This document shows positions 54,451 to 63,875 of a stretch of DNA of 64,000 nt, one piece after another. The notes below the pieces were generated by a model. It was not told where the DNA came from. It did not search any database and saw only the letters and a program-made list of their open reading frames with translations. The position numbers were made by a program, and so were the translations under genes. This stretch comes from Natronococcus pandeyae (GTDB taxonomy: Archaea > Halobacteriota > Halobacteria > Halobacteriales > Natrialbaceae). The stretch covers positions 1-64,000 of the forward strand of contig NZ_PHNJ01000018.1 of the NCBI RefSeq assembly GCF_008122205.1, read 5' to 3'. How positions within the stretch are numbered: position 1 is the stretch's first letter; each line of letters starts with the position of its first letter.

Positions 54451-55725
54451 GTGAAAAGCGTCATTCTCGTCTCGATCGATAGCCTCCGCGCGGATCACTG
54501 CAGCTTTATGGGTTACGGGAGGGAGACGACACCGACGCTCGACACGATGGCGCGTGAAGGCCTGTCCTTCGAGACGGCGATCGCCCCGGGACCGAGCACA
54601 TACGAGTCGATGCCAGCCATCGTCACGGGACGACACGTATGCAACTATCCGGTGACCGGCGAAAGCCCGTACGACGGCCGCGGATCCTTTATCCAGACGA
54701 ACACCAATCGGGAGACGATTGCGGAGTGGTTCGCGCGTCAGGGGTACGCGACGGCCGCATTCACGACGAACCCCTACACTGGCGCCCACACCAATTTCGC
54801 GCGCGGTTTCGACCGCTACGAGGATTTCATGGACGGCGGCGAGGGGCGACTGATGCGGAAAGCGGCGGATCTACCCGTCTTCTCGGAGCTGAAACACGTC
54901 TTCACCCTGGTTCGGGGCGACCGAGCATCGAAACCGTGGCAGGCATACTACGAGGATGTTGTCAAGTGGGTTCAACAGGCGCCGGAGCCGTACTTCCTGT
55001 GGGTGTTTCTCCTCGATCCGCACACGCCGTACCTCGCACCCGACGAGTTCCGGGACGCATCCCGGCTTGAGATGTACTACCGGAACTGGAAGCTGTGGGC
55101 GGCGAAGAAATGGGGGATCGATCTACCACTGGACGGCGAGTCGCTGGTATCGCTGTACGACGCGACGATCCGGTCAAGCGACGCGTTCCTTGAGTCGCTG
55201 CGAGAGGACGTCCCCGGAGAGCCCGTCATCGCCGTCCACTCGGATCACGGTGAGGCCTTCGGCGAACACGGCTCGTTCGGCCACGACGGACAGCTGTATG
55301 AGGAGAACCTTCGCATCCCCTTTGTCATCTGGAACGCGGAGACAACAGGTGTCGTGGACCGACCCGTGTCGCTGACGTCGCTTCCGGCGGTGCTCCGAGA
55401 GGCGTCGACTGGCCCAATATCGATACCGTCGCCGGACCACGTGCTCGCCACCACGCTCGGCCCGGAACGCGTGGCGCTCCGGGCCGACCGCTGGAAGTAC
55501 ATCGCCACCACTGCCGATACCGGGAACGGCGCGTCCGATGCCATCGGCCATCGACGCGTGATCCGCGAGGAATTGTACGACCTTGAGTCGGATCCGGCCG
55601 AACAGATCGACCTCGCGTTCGAACGCTCCGAGCTGGCTGCCGCATACCGCCGGCTGGTCGAGCGGCGACTGTCCCACGAGCGTGAAGTATCGACGATACA
55701 CCACGCGATACCGAGCCTCATATGA
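54451..55725 (+). CDS. Alkaline-phosphatase/sulfatase-superfamily protein with Thr at the nucleophile site
   Basis: 424 residues starting at GTG 54451. MKSVILVSIDSLRADHCSFM gives Asp10; the nucleophile region is APGPSTYESMPAIVTG (Thr50, no Arg), and the second metal site is VHSDHGEAFGEHGSFG. It is collinear with 52215, so the two are duplicates. It overlaps the next glycosyltransferase by 4 nt (ATGA at 55722). Function as a phospho-transferase on glycans is inferred. Confidence 0.87.
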   Translation: MKSVILVSIDSLRADHCSFMGYGRETTPTLDTMAREGLSFETAIAPGPSTYESMPAIVTGRHVCNYPVTGESPYDGRGSFIQTNTNRETIAEWFARQGYATAAFTTNPYTGAHTNFARGFDRYEDFMDGGEGRLMRKAADLPVFSELKHVFTLVRGDRASKPWQAYYEDVVKWVQQAPEPYFLWVFLLDPHTPYLAPDEFRDASRLEMYYRNWKLWAAKKWGIDLPLDGESLVSLYDATIRSSDAFLESLREDVPGEPVIAVHSDHGEAFGEHGSFGHDGQLYEENLRIPFVIWNAETTGVVDRPVSLTSLPAVLREASTGPISIPSPDHVLATTLGPERVALRADRWKYIATTADTGNGASDAIGHRRVIREELYDLESDPAEQIDLAFERSELAAAYRRLVERRLSHEREVSTIHHAIPSLI

Positions 55726-56837
55726 CCGACATCTGTCTCGTCCACGGCGGCGACCTCGGCGAACCGAGCGGCGGCACTGATCGCGTGTCGGTGTTCGCCG
55801 CTGGGCTGGACAGAGCAGGCTACGACGTTGCCGTCGTGATCCCTGAGCCCGGAGGACCGCTACCGGAGCGCCTCGATCCGGTCGACATCGTTCCGGTCTC
55901 CGTGGGAACCCGGGGGGTCATCGATCAACCGGTCCGAGCCGTCAAGTTGGCCCGGACAGCGCAGGCGATCGCCAACGAGCGCGACGCACACCTACAGGTC
56001 GAACACTCGACACTCGCCGGCGCGACAGACGTGCTCGGGGCATCCGTCGACGTCCTCGATATGCTCGACCTCGCTTTCCGGTCGCCGCTCTACGGCGATC
56101 TCCCGCTCGGACCAGTGGTGCAGCGCATCATCCGACGGATCGAAGGACGCGCCCTCTCGAGCGCGTTCGAGACGGTCGTCGTAAGCGACCAGATGGCCGA
56201 GCTGGTTTCAAAGGAGTGGGGCGTCCACCGCGAGCGGCTGACGGTCATCCCGAACGGGTACTTCCCAGATGTCGTCGAGCCGTACCTTGACGTGGAGACG
56301 GTCCCGGGTCGCGTCGTCTTTCTCGGAACGCTCCACCCGAAGGTCGACTACGAAGCGCTGCAATCCGTGGCGGAGCTGCCGGAGGTGACCGAGTGTCTCG
56401 TAATCGGCGACGGCCCGTGTCGCAAGGAACTCGAACGGGCGGCAGCGACCGTCGGGAATTTACAGGTGACCGGTCGACTTCCCGACCAGGAGGCGTTTCC
56501 GCTGTTGGCGAGCGCCGCCGTCGCCCTAAACCCTCAGCACGCGTCCGGTCTGCAGGCGGCCTCCTCGCCAGTGAAACTGTACTACTATGCGGCACTCGGC
56601 CGTCCGATGGTTCTGACGGAGGGGCCGGACTTCGCCGAAACGCTCGCCGAGGCCGGCGCCGCGACACTCGTCGAACCCGAGGGAGCGTTTGCGGACACGG
56701 TGCGCGGTTTCTTGAACGACGACGAGCGTCGCGAGGAGATGGAGCGAGCGGCGCGTCGAGCTGGTGCTCGATCGACGTGGGGTCGACGTATCGACGCGCT
56801 CGAACGCGTGTATTCGGGCCTGGAAACCGTTCGGTGA
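55722..56837 (+). CDS. GT4-family glycosyltransferase
   Basis: 371 residues, ATG overlapping the stop of 54451. The acceptor half begins MTDICLVHGGDLGEPSGGTD. The donor half has RVVFLGTLHPKVDYEALQSV and NPQHASGLQAASSPVKLYYY, with the C-terminal LGRPMVLTEGPDF region. It is translationally coupled to the sulfatase-fold gene, so they probably modify the same glycan. Confidence 0.87.
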   Translation: MTDICLVHGGDLGEPSGGTDRVSVFAAGLDRAGYDVAVVIPEPGGPLPERLDPVDIVPVSVGTRGVIDQPVRAVKLARTAQAIANERDAHLQVEHSTLAGATDVLGASVDVLDMLDLAFRSPLYGDLPLGPVVQRIIRRIEGRALSSAFETVVVSDQMAELVSKEWGVHRERLTVIPNGYFPDVVEPYLDVETVPGRVVFLGTLHPKVDYEALQSVAELPEVTECLVIGDGPCRKELERAAATVGNLQVTGRLPDQEAFPLLASAAVALNPQHASGLQAASSPVKLYYYAALGRPMVLTEGPDFAETLAEAGAATLVEPEGAFADTVRGFLNDDERREEMERAARRAGARSTWGRRIDALERVYSGLETVR

Positions 56838-56891
56838 CGAGACCGGCGACCGGCGTGACGGGACGAGCTCGGTACGGATCTTCGAAGGACG

Positions 56892-58394
56892 TCAGAGGTA
56901 TCCGAGCGCCTCGAGGTGTTCAACATCCGATTCCGAGAGGTTCTTCTTCTCGGTCGAACTCGTTTCCAGTTGTACCAGATTCTCGCGACACGTTTCGATG
57001 AGTGTCTCCGGCGCGTCCGATACCCCGATCTCCTCGCCATCGATCCAAGCGTACTCCTCTCCGGTCGACGTCGCTACGACTTTCCACGACTCCGAATAGC
57101 AAACCGAAATGTGTCGGGTGAGTACGTCCGTCAGATCGGGGTGCCGTTCGAGCAATACCTCGTTCGCTTGGGCGGGCACCTGGCTCGCGACGATGCCGTT
57201 CGCCGTCCTGTACCAGCCCTCCCACTCGCCGGCCGTTTCGATCAGCGGTTCGGTGCCAGTCGTGAGCAGTTCGTAGAGATCCTTTACCGAGACCGGTCGC
57301 TCGACCAGGCGTGCATCCAGCTCGGGGTGAGCGACGACTAGCGGTACACGCAGCAAATTGTCGTTGGCGGACGCGACGTGGCCGATTCGTCTCTCCCCCA
57401 TCAGATCCGTTTCGCCAAGGTTTTCGCCGTGATCCGCTGTGACGACGACGAGCGTCTCCTCGCGAAGCCCCGCCTCCTCGAGGGCGTGGAGGATCCGCTC
57501 CAGATGCTCGTCTACCGTCCGTACCTCTCCGCGATAGAGTCGTCGAATCGTCCGAAGGGTTTCCTCGTCGAGCGGCGACCCGTTTCGCTCGCGCTCGATG
57601 AAACGCCACGGTTGCGCTGATCTGTTCAGCGCCGAGAGTTCGCGGTAGGAGAACGTCTGGCCACAGTACTCCCGCTGATACTTCGAGAGCGGCGCATAGG
57701 GTCGGTGTGTATCCATGTAGTTCGCGAACACGAAAAATGGCGAGTCGATCGATGATTCGCGTTCGATGATCGACTCAATCAGGTCCGTGTTCTTATCGGG
57801 CGAGTAGTTGAATTCGGAGTAGGGATTGAACCGAGGGTGAGGAATTTTCTCCAAGAATGAGTGGTTCCTCGTCAATTCCATCACGCCCGCAGCCGCCACA
57901 TTAACGGCACTCCGGATCGGTCGTTCGTGAGCTACTACCATCCGAAGCAGCTCCGGATAGCTGATTGAGTCGAGGTCGACCTCTCCGTCGTTTCCCTCGC
58001 GGAGCTGCCGCCCGTATCGGTGGATGTCGAACCCCCTCGGAAACACCATCTGCCCCTGGGTATTATAGAATTCGTCGAATCCCTCGTCGAACCCGTACTT
58101 CGGCGATGCGAACCCGTTCGCCGAGACGCCGTAGCGAGTGTAATCGTCGTTGCCGAGTGATTTGAGCAAGGGTAGCGAGTCGATTGACTGTCCGTGCCGG
58201 AAGATCCCGTGCTGGTGTGGATACTTGCCGTTCAGCAGCGAGGCATGAGCGGGGAGGGAGTGGCCCGCCGGCGTGACGGCGTTCTCGAACCACAGGTTCG
58301 ATTCAGCCAACGACCGCAACGCGGGTGCATGCGCCGTCGCGGCGTCGAACCGGCAGGCGTCCCAAACAATCAGTAGGATGTTCTGTGGCTGCAT
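56892..58394 (-). CDS. Alkaline-phosphatase/sulfatase-superfamily protein with Ser at the nucleophile site
   Basis: A 500-residue protein, opposite to its neighbours. First metal site: ILLIVWDACRFDAATAHAPA. The nucleophile region is TPAGHSLPAHASLLNGKYPH, with Ser46 where sulfatases have Cys and no Arg after it. Second site: VVTADHGENLGETD. It is longer than its three relatives and does not share the TPTLD...ENAIAPGP block, so it is a separate subfamily. A Ser nucleophile also occurs in alkaline phosphatases. Function is inferred. Confidence 0.82.
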   Translation of the reverse strand: MQPQNILLIVWDACRFDAATAHAPALRSLAESNLWFENAVTPAGHSLPAHASLLNGKYPHQHGIFRHGQSIDSLPLLKSLGNDDYTRYGVSANGFASPKYGFDEGFDEFYNTQGQMVFPRGFDIHRYGRQLREGNDGEVDLDSISYPELLRMVVAHERPIRSAVNVAAAGVMELTRNHSFLEKIPHPRFNPYSEFNYSPDKNTDLIESIIERESSIDSPFFVFANYMDTHRPYAPLSKYQREYCGQTFSYRELSALNRSAQPWRFIERERNGSPLDEETLRTIRRLYRGEVRTVDEHLERILHALEEAGLREETLVVVTADHGENLGETDLMGERRIGHVASANDNLLRVPLVVAHPELDARLVERPVSVKDLYELLTTGTEPLIETAGEWEGWYRTANGIVASQVPAQANEVLLERHPDLTDVLTRHISVCYSESWKVVATSTGEEYAWIDGEEIGVSDAPETLIETCRENLVQLETSSTEKKNLSESDVEHLEALGYL

Positions 58395-58510
58395 CCGTAC
58401 GAATGCATCTTCCGCCTCGAGTATATACGTTGGCTGCGCGGTAGCATACCGATCTCGGACAGGCTACCCTGACCGAAACGAACATAACAGGTCGAGTCGA
58501 TGTTATTCCA

Positions 58511-59464
58511 GTGACCGGTTCGATGAGTACGGCCGATCGTCTCGTTTCGGTGGTCATCCCGACGTATTACCGCAACGAGTGTTTGACAGAAGCGTTAGAC
58601 AGCGTCATAGACCAAACACACAAGCCGGTCGAAATTATCGTCGTAGACGACTCCGGCGAGTCCCACGCGCTTTCGGTCGTGAAGCGCTATCCTGAGGTAG
58701 AATACATCCCCCACGACAAAAACCGGGGCGCACAGGCCGCCAGAAACACCGGACTCGAAAAGGTGAGAGGCGACTACGTAAATCTCCTTGACGACGACGA
58801 TCGGATGCGACCGCGAAAACTCGAGAAACAAATCGAACTGATCGAATCCAATCCAGACGTCGGCGTCGTGTACTGTGGAAAGCAGTGGGAGAACGGCCAC
58901 AAGGTCATGCCCGACTCCGACATTCGAGGAGATGTACTGCACCATGCGCTGTCGTTCCAGATGACGCCCAGCAGTCCGTCCGCAATGCTCATTGAGCGGG
59001 AGATTCTCGACGACATCCGTCCGCTCACTGACCGTCCGGGTGGTGACGACCTCGGGTTGAAAATCGAACTTGCTAGGCGGACGGCATTCGACTTCGTTGA
59101 CGAACCGCTGTTGATCCAGGGTCACGCTGGCGAATCTCGTGGCGGATCGATGGGCGCAGTAGTCGGTCGTCGGCAGATTCTCGACGAATATGCCGCTCTC
59201 TACGAAGAACCTCCCCAATCTGTTTACCGGAGCGCTCTCGCCCACACGTATCTGCTCGAAGCCCACATTCTGTTGTATCAGAACACGTGGTCGTTGAAAG
59301 CAATCAAGGCCGCAACACTAGCATTGTATTACGTGCCGGGTTTACGGTTAAGCTTCGCGGGCTACGCTCTGGTATCTCTGTTCGGTCGTCCCGGGCGACG
59401 ATTCGGCTGGAAAATATATGATAGACTAGTACTAGGCGACGAGCATCAAGGTGGACTCACGTAA
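58511..59464 (+). CDS. GT2-family glycosyltransferase
   Basis: 317 residues from GTG 58511 (ATG 58523 is an alternative). The GT-A fold shows SVVIPTYYRNECLTEALDSV, EIIVVDDSGES, then RGDYVNLLDDDDRMRPRKLE with the DxD-type metal site. A weak hydrophobic segment lies near the C-terminus (LALYYVPGLRLSFAGYALVS), perhaps a membrane association. It adds a sugar to a surface glycan. Its stop (59464) overlaps the next open frame. Confidence 0.9.
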   Translation: MTGSMSTADRLVSVVIPTYYRNECLTEALDSVIDQTHKPVEIIVVDDSGESHALSVVKRYPEVEYIPHDKNRGAQAARNTGLEKVRGDYVNLLDDDDRMRPRKLEKQIELIESNPDVGVVYCGKQWENGHKVMPDSDIRGDVLHHALSFQMTPSSPSAMLIEREILDDIRPLTDRPGGDDLGLKIELARRTAFDFVDEPLLIQGHAGESRGGSMGAVVGRRQILDEYAALYEEPPQSVYRSALAHTYLLEAHILLYQNTWSLKAIKAATLALYYVPGLRLSFAGYALVSLFGRPGRRFGWKIYDRLVLGDEHQGGLT

Positions 59465-59477
59465 TCACCAGTCACAA

Positions 59478-60812
59478 ATGGCAAACGAACACCATAGAAC
59501 ACCGATGGATCGCCCCAACATCGTGCTCGTGACGGCCGACAGCGTTCGGGCCGATCACTGTGGATTTCTCAGCCCTGATATCGATACGACTCCGACGCTC
59601 GACACGCTGGCAGAAGACGGGCTAGTATTCGAAAACACGATCGCGCCTGGACCACGGACGCCATCTTCAATGCCTGTTCTCTGGACGGGAGAACACATCG
59701 GACGGGAAAATAAAGGCGTGTACGCCAGCCGAAACGAGAAAAAGAAACGCTGGCAAGAGCGTCGACGCCGGATCAAGCATCATGTCACTCGATTCGATAC
59801 AATCGCCCAGCGGCTGTCTCGAAAGGGATACGACGCGGGCGCCGTTACCGCCAACCCGTGGACGACGACAGACACAGGATTCACTCAAGGGTTTGCACAC
59901 TTTGTCAAGGTAGATGGATTCCCGAGCGACGATACGACGCCCACGGGAAAGCGTCTCCTCTCGAAGTCATCCGTACTGCCCGGCGTTCCCGACGTAAGTC
60001 AGTGGGCACTCACATGGACCGATTTCTACGATCGGATTCTCGAGATAAGGGAAGAGCTCGCGGAGCCGTACTTTCTGTGGGTGTTTCTGCTCGATTCCCA
60101 CCAGCCGTACATCGCGCCATCGAGGTACAGGACCGAGAACACCGGGCTGGAGATGTATTATGCGAACGTCGCGTATGAATACGGCCATACGGCATTCGAG
60201 GAGTTGCCGGGATATTTGGAGGACCGGTTGGAAGCAGCGTACCGTGATACTATCCGGTCGGTAGATGGCTTCGTGGACCGATTGCTCAAGGATCTCGATG
60301 GAGACAATCCGGCGCTCGTGTTTCACGCTGATCATGGCGAGGCGATGATGGAGCACGCCACTCGCGGGCATCGTCCGGAACTGTACGACGAAAATCTCAG
60401 GGTCCCGCTTCTCGGGCACAATGTCGGAACAACGGGCTGGGTGTCAGAGCAGACCGCGCTACGGCATCTGCCGCGATTATTGTCGTCGATTGCTGCGGGC
60501 GAGCCCGATCCAGCGGAGATCCTAGAGAACCCAGTCGTCGCGAAAACAGAGGAGAACGAACGGGTCGCGGTTCGCACCGCCGAGTGGAAACGGATCGACA
60601 GCGACGGTGCATTCGAGTTCGCTCGCGAGTCTCCAGCGGACGAACTGTATCACCTTCCGAGCGACAACGACGAGACGCAAAACCTGGTCAATACACACAG
60701 GGAGATCGTAACCGCACTGGACGGATGGGTGGCGGGACACGATCGCGCTCTTGATGAGCGGTATGATATCATCCGTGCTTTACGAGATTCGATACAGGAG
60801 CGGACGCTATAG
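59478..60812 (+). CDS. Alkaline-phosphatase/sulfatase-superfamily protein with Thr at the nucleophile site
   Basis: About 444 residues from ATG 59478 (ATG 59505 and an upstream GTG are alternatives). PNIVLVTADSVRADHCGFLS gives the first metal site. The nucleophile region is APGPRTPSSMPVLWTG (Thr, no Arg). A basic insertion with KKKRWQERRRRIK follows, and the second metal site reads VFHADHGEAMMEHATRG. Close relative of 52215 and 54451. Adjacent to the GT2 gene upstream and the DUF2206-like gene downstream. Confidence 0.87.
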   Translation: MANEHHRTPMDRPNIVLVTADSVRADHCGFLSPDIDTTPTLDTLAEDGLVFENTIAPGPRTPSSMPVLWTGEHIGRENKGVYASRNEKKKRWQERRRRIKHHVTRFDTIAQRLSRKGYDAGAVTANPWTTTDTGFTQGFAHFVKVDGFPSDDTTPTGKRLLSKSSVLPGVPDVSQWALTWTDFYDRILEIREELAEPYFLWVFLLDSHQPYIAPSRYRTENTGLEMYYANVAYEYGHTAFEELPGYLEDRLEAAYRDTIRSVDGFVDRLLKDLDGDNPALVFHADHGEAMMEHATRGHRPELYDENLRVPLLGHNVGTTGWVSEQTALRHLPRLLSSIAAGEPDPAEILENPVVAKTEENERVAVRTAEWKRIDSDGAFEFARESPADELYHLPSDNDETQNLVNTHREIVTALDGWVAGHDRALDERYDIIRALRDSIQERTL

Positions 60813-60839
60813 GACGGGGGAACTCTTCAGGACAGTCAG

Positions 60840-63248
60840 TTGAAACGATGCAACGAACTTTATCTACCGACGGATGCACTTCTACAGTCAATGCCTTGGC
60901 GTCCAGACGAATTCAATTCGGATCCGTTCGAGAGTCGAGTCAGCCTGGAGGAGTTAGCGCTCGTTCTCCTCGCCGTATTCGTCGCTCTCGTCGGCCTCGA
61001 TGTCTTCGTCGGAATTGGCGAGCCGCGGGCGGTGTTCGCCTTCGCGTTCTTCGGGGTGATCCCGGGAGCGTTGCTCCTAACGTTACTAGGATACGGCCCA
61101 CGAGTCGAACTTCCATGGTTGCTGTACGCAATCGGCGTGAGCCTTCTACTCATCATGGCTATCGGGTTCTTGTTGAATCTCCTCCTCCCGGAGTTTGGAG
61201 TCGAACGTCCTATCGGGGAACTTTCCCTCGGGATCGCACACGGCTTGTTCGTAATCGCTCTGGCATTTGCAGCACGATTAACCGACCCTAGTGTGCGCAC
61301 GATCTCTGTCCCAGATACTGAAGCGTGGAGAGAGTGGTGCGCACGATGGCTCCACCCGACGACTCTCGGGTTTCTGCTACTCCCTCCGCTTACGATCCTG
61401 AGCGTCGTCTGGCTTAATCACACCAGTGACAACCGACCGCTGCTCGTCGTACTCGCCATACTGGGACTCGTTCCCTTGGTGATTGCCCTCAAACTAATTG
61501 GTCGCCGTTGGCTCGGAATCTCAGTCTGGACGGTAGGCGTGTCGTTGCCATATCACGACACTCTATGGAAATTCTCCAATTTCGGCGGACAAACAAACAT
61601 AATCGACGCGTGGCGAGAAGGGAGATGGGCGATCACCACCGATCCGCCGTTTGCGGCGGAAACATCCCTCCTTCCTAACGTCACGCTGTCACCGACGTTC
61701 GCTCACCTCGGGGGAATAGAGGTACTCACGCAAATCAATGTTTTTAATCCACTTCTCGCATCGCTGATTCCAGTCTGTGCGTACGTCATTTTTGGGCGCA
61801 TTTTCGACCCCACCGATGCTGCTCTCGGCGCGATACTCATTACGTTCATTCATCCTTTTTATTTCCAAGTGCCGACGATGGGACGGGCCGGGACACCGGT
61901 CCTGTTTTTAGTGCTTGCTGGCGTCGCCATTACCGATACTGATCTTGACCCGGTGTTGCGGAAAGGATTGGCGCTCGGATTCGTGGCTGCGCTCGCCACG
62001 TCCCATTACGGCGCCTCCTACTTCGTGATGCTAGCCTTCCTACTAGCAGTTCTTCTTCTAGTGGGTTTACGATTTTTCGACACAATCGCCTTCGGATTGA
62101 CCGAACCGCAGCTCAGACGTAATAAAGACGGGGTCAGACGCGGCTGGGGATCCGTCGTATCGACAAATTCGTACACTCTCTCAGCGGCGTTCGCGATATT
62201 CTATACGGTCTTCGTGTACGTGTGGTACTTATTTACGTATGACGGGCGACGGGTGTGGAGGTTCTTTACGCGCGTCGAAGCATCACTTATCGACTTTTTT
62301 ACCAGCCCCGCGACTCCACGCGGAGGAACGACGGCTCGACTCACCAGAGAATACGGAACCATCTCTATTGAATTGTCTCGATATATATACGTATTCCTCT
62401 CTGCTCTCATCGCTATTGGTTTCATGTACATATTTATCCAACGGTTCACCGGACAAAAACAAGTGGGAAAGGATATTCTTGACGAATACATTGTTCTTGC
62501 AGGCGGAATAATTGGATCGTTTTTGGCTACGTTCATATTCTCAGCAATGTGGGGGGGTGGCCGACCGATGGCAATATCGTTCAGTATCATCGCAGTACTC
62601 GCCGTGATTGGGATTTACGCAGTCGTCAACGTTCTCTGGGGTAGCTATCAGACCGTAGTTCCATCAGGGACCGACGAAGTGGATCAGAAGAGAAAACGGA
62701 CGGCTACTCGATCCCTCTTTGCTATGATTATCGCAATACTGCTTGTATTGAATACGGGCGCTGCTGCTGCAGTAGTGCTCGGTGGCGGTGCACCTAGCAG
62801 CGTTCCGCTACAGGAACAGATTGTAGCGGATGCCGACGAAAATCCTACAGCAAATAGTAATCTTCACTTCGGACAGGATGTCGCGACCTATGCCTGGATC
62901 AACACTCATGGAAACCAGAGCCACGGGATACACGCGGATTTAATCACTCGAACGGCGGCGAATGATTGGTACGGTCCACAAGTGAGATCGGCCGAGGATC
63001 CCGAGCGAGCAGTCTCACACTCTTGGACTAACGACTTGTTTGACCTCCCCGATCACGAAGGAACATCATATGCGGTACTATCTGGGCATAATACTGATCT
63101 CGGCGTCGGTATACCACGTGAAGGAGTACATCACACAGGTGCACGCGCTGGTGAGGACCTATCTGACGTTGAAGAACGATTGTCCGATGAAAACCGGGTG
63201 TACACCACTGGAAATAGTAACATATATTTTACTTCTGATGATTTATAA
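60840..63248 (+). CDS. DUF2206-like large membrane protein, possible glycan polymerase/transferase
   Basis: An 802-residue protein with about 13-14 hydrophobic segments. The first cluster begins LALVLLAVFVALVGLDVFVG. A soluble loop with KFSNFGGQTNIIDAWREGRW and NPLLASLIPVCAYVIFG follows. The C-terminal soluble domain (about 690-802) starts after NTGAAAAVVLGGGAP and contains DVATYAWINTHGNQ. Archaeal DUF2206 proteins sit in N-glycosylation or polysaccharide clusters and resemble GT-C enzymes in topology. No catalytic motif is proven here. ATG 60840 is 28 nt after the preceding stop, so it is in the same operon. Confidence 0.78.
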   Translation: MKRCNELYLPTDALLQSMPWRPDEFNSDPFESRVSLEELALVLLAVFVALVGLDVFVGIGEPRAVFAFAFFGVIPGALLLTLLGYGPRVELPWLLYAIGVSLLLIMAIGFLLNLLLPEFGVERPIGELSLGIAHGLFVIALAFAARLTDPSVRTISVPDTEAWREWCARWLHPTTLGFLLLPPLTILSVVWLNHTSDNRPLLVVLAILGLVPLVIALKLIGRRWLGISVWTVGVSLPYHDTLWKFSNFGGQTNIIDAWREGRWAITTDPPFAAETSLLPNVTLSPTFAHLGGIEVLTQINVFNPLLASLIPVCAYVIFGRIFDPTDAALGAILITFIHPFYFQVPTMGRAGTPVLFLVLAGVAITDTDLDPVLRKGLALGFVAALATSHYGASYFVMLAFLLAVLLLVGLRFFDTIAFGLTEPQLRRNKDGVRRGWGSVVSTNSYTLSAAFAIFYTVFVYVWYLFTYDGRRVWRFFTRVEASLIDFFTSPATPRGGTTARLTREYGTISIELSRYIYVFLSALIAIGFMYIFIQRFTGQKQVGKDILDEYIVLAGGIIGSFLATFIFSAMWGGGRPMAISFSIIAVLAVIGIYAVVNVLWGSYQTVVPSGTDEVDQKRKRTATRSLFAMIIAILLVLNTGAAAAVVLGGGAPSSVPLQEQIVADADENPTANSNLHFGQDVATYAWINTHGNQSHGIHADLITRTAANDWYGPQVRSAEDPERAVSHSWTNDLFDLPDHEGTSYAVLSGHNTDLGVGIPREGVHHTGARAGEDLSDVEERLSDENRVYTTGNSNIYFTSDDL

Positions 63249-63445
63249 TTATTTGACAATTGGGTAATTTGGACTATAACATACTGTATTCTAATCTGAG
63301 TTTCCTTGCGTCATGCCAAGACAATGTAAATGTAATGAGTCAATCCCAACTACATTCATATCGGGTTAATTAGATCCCGACAAAATAATAATTGATGGAC
63401 ATTGGAGAGAACTGAATGACAATATCTTGATTTTAACTGTGGATT

Positions 63446-63740
63446 CTACAAACTGAGCAAGTACTTTATGTTGATGTTGATTGCGGCATAGACCCTGTAC
63501 CTGTTGTCTTTGAGCCAGATAGTGTTTGTTGCCGCTAACCCGCGACAGTTTCGTAGTCTGCGAGTCGGAAACGCTGTCGGCCAGTTGTTCTTTCCACTGC
63601 TAGATCGCTTCCTGGGAGCGATCAACGTTGAGCACCTGCGAAGGCGGATATTTGCCAAAGCGACAAGCGAGCGGCATAGAAGCGGATGACACTCCTGTGA
63701 GGTCATTCGCTGTCCGTTCTCGCTACCAACACTCAAGAGC
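63446..63740 (-). pseudogene. IS6-family transposase remnant
   Basis: The reverse strand reads VLNVDRSQEAI, a TAG stop, QWKEQLADSVSDSQTTKLSR, then in a second frame NTIWLKDNRYRVYAAININI and stop. VDRSxEAIxQWxxxLADSVSDxxTTxxSRV is the IS6/ISH14-type pattern, and WLKDNxYRVYAAI matches the catalytic core start. Stop codons and a shift make it dead. Confidence 0.65.
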
Positions 63741-63875
63741 CGCCGAGTTCAACGTGTAGAGTAGTGATTTGCATGGATGCTAAACTATTACCATCTTCTC
63801 ACATCTCAAAATCACCCTAGATAAGGACTAGCGCCCGATGGCTTTTTGTGACCACTAAACAAACTAATAGTAGCC

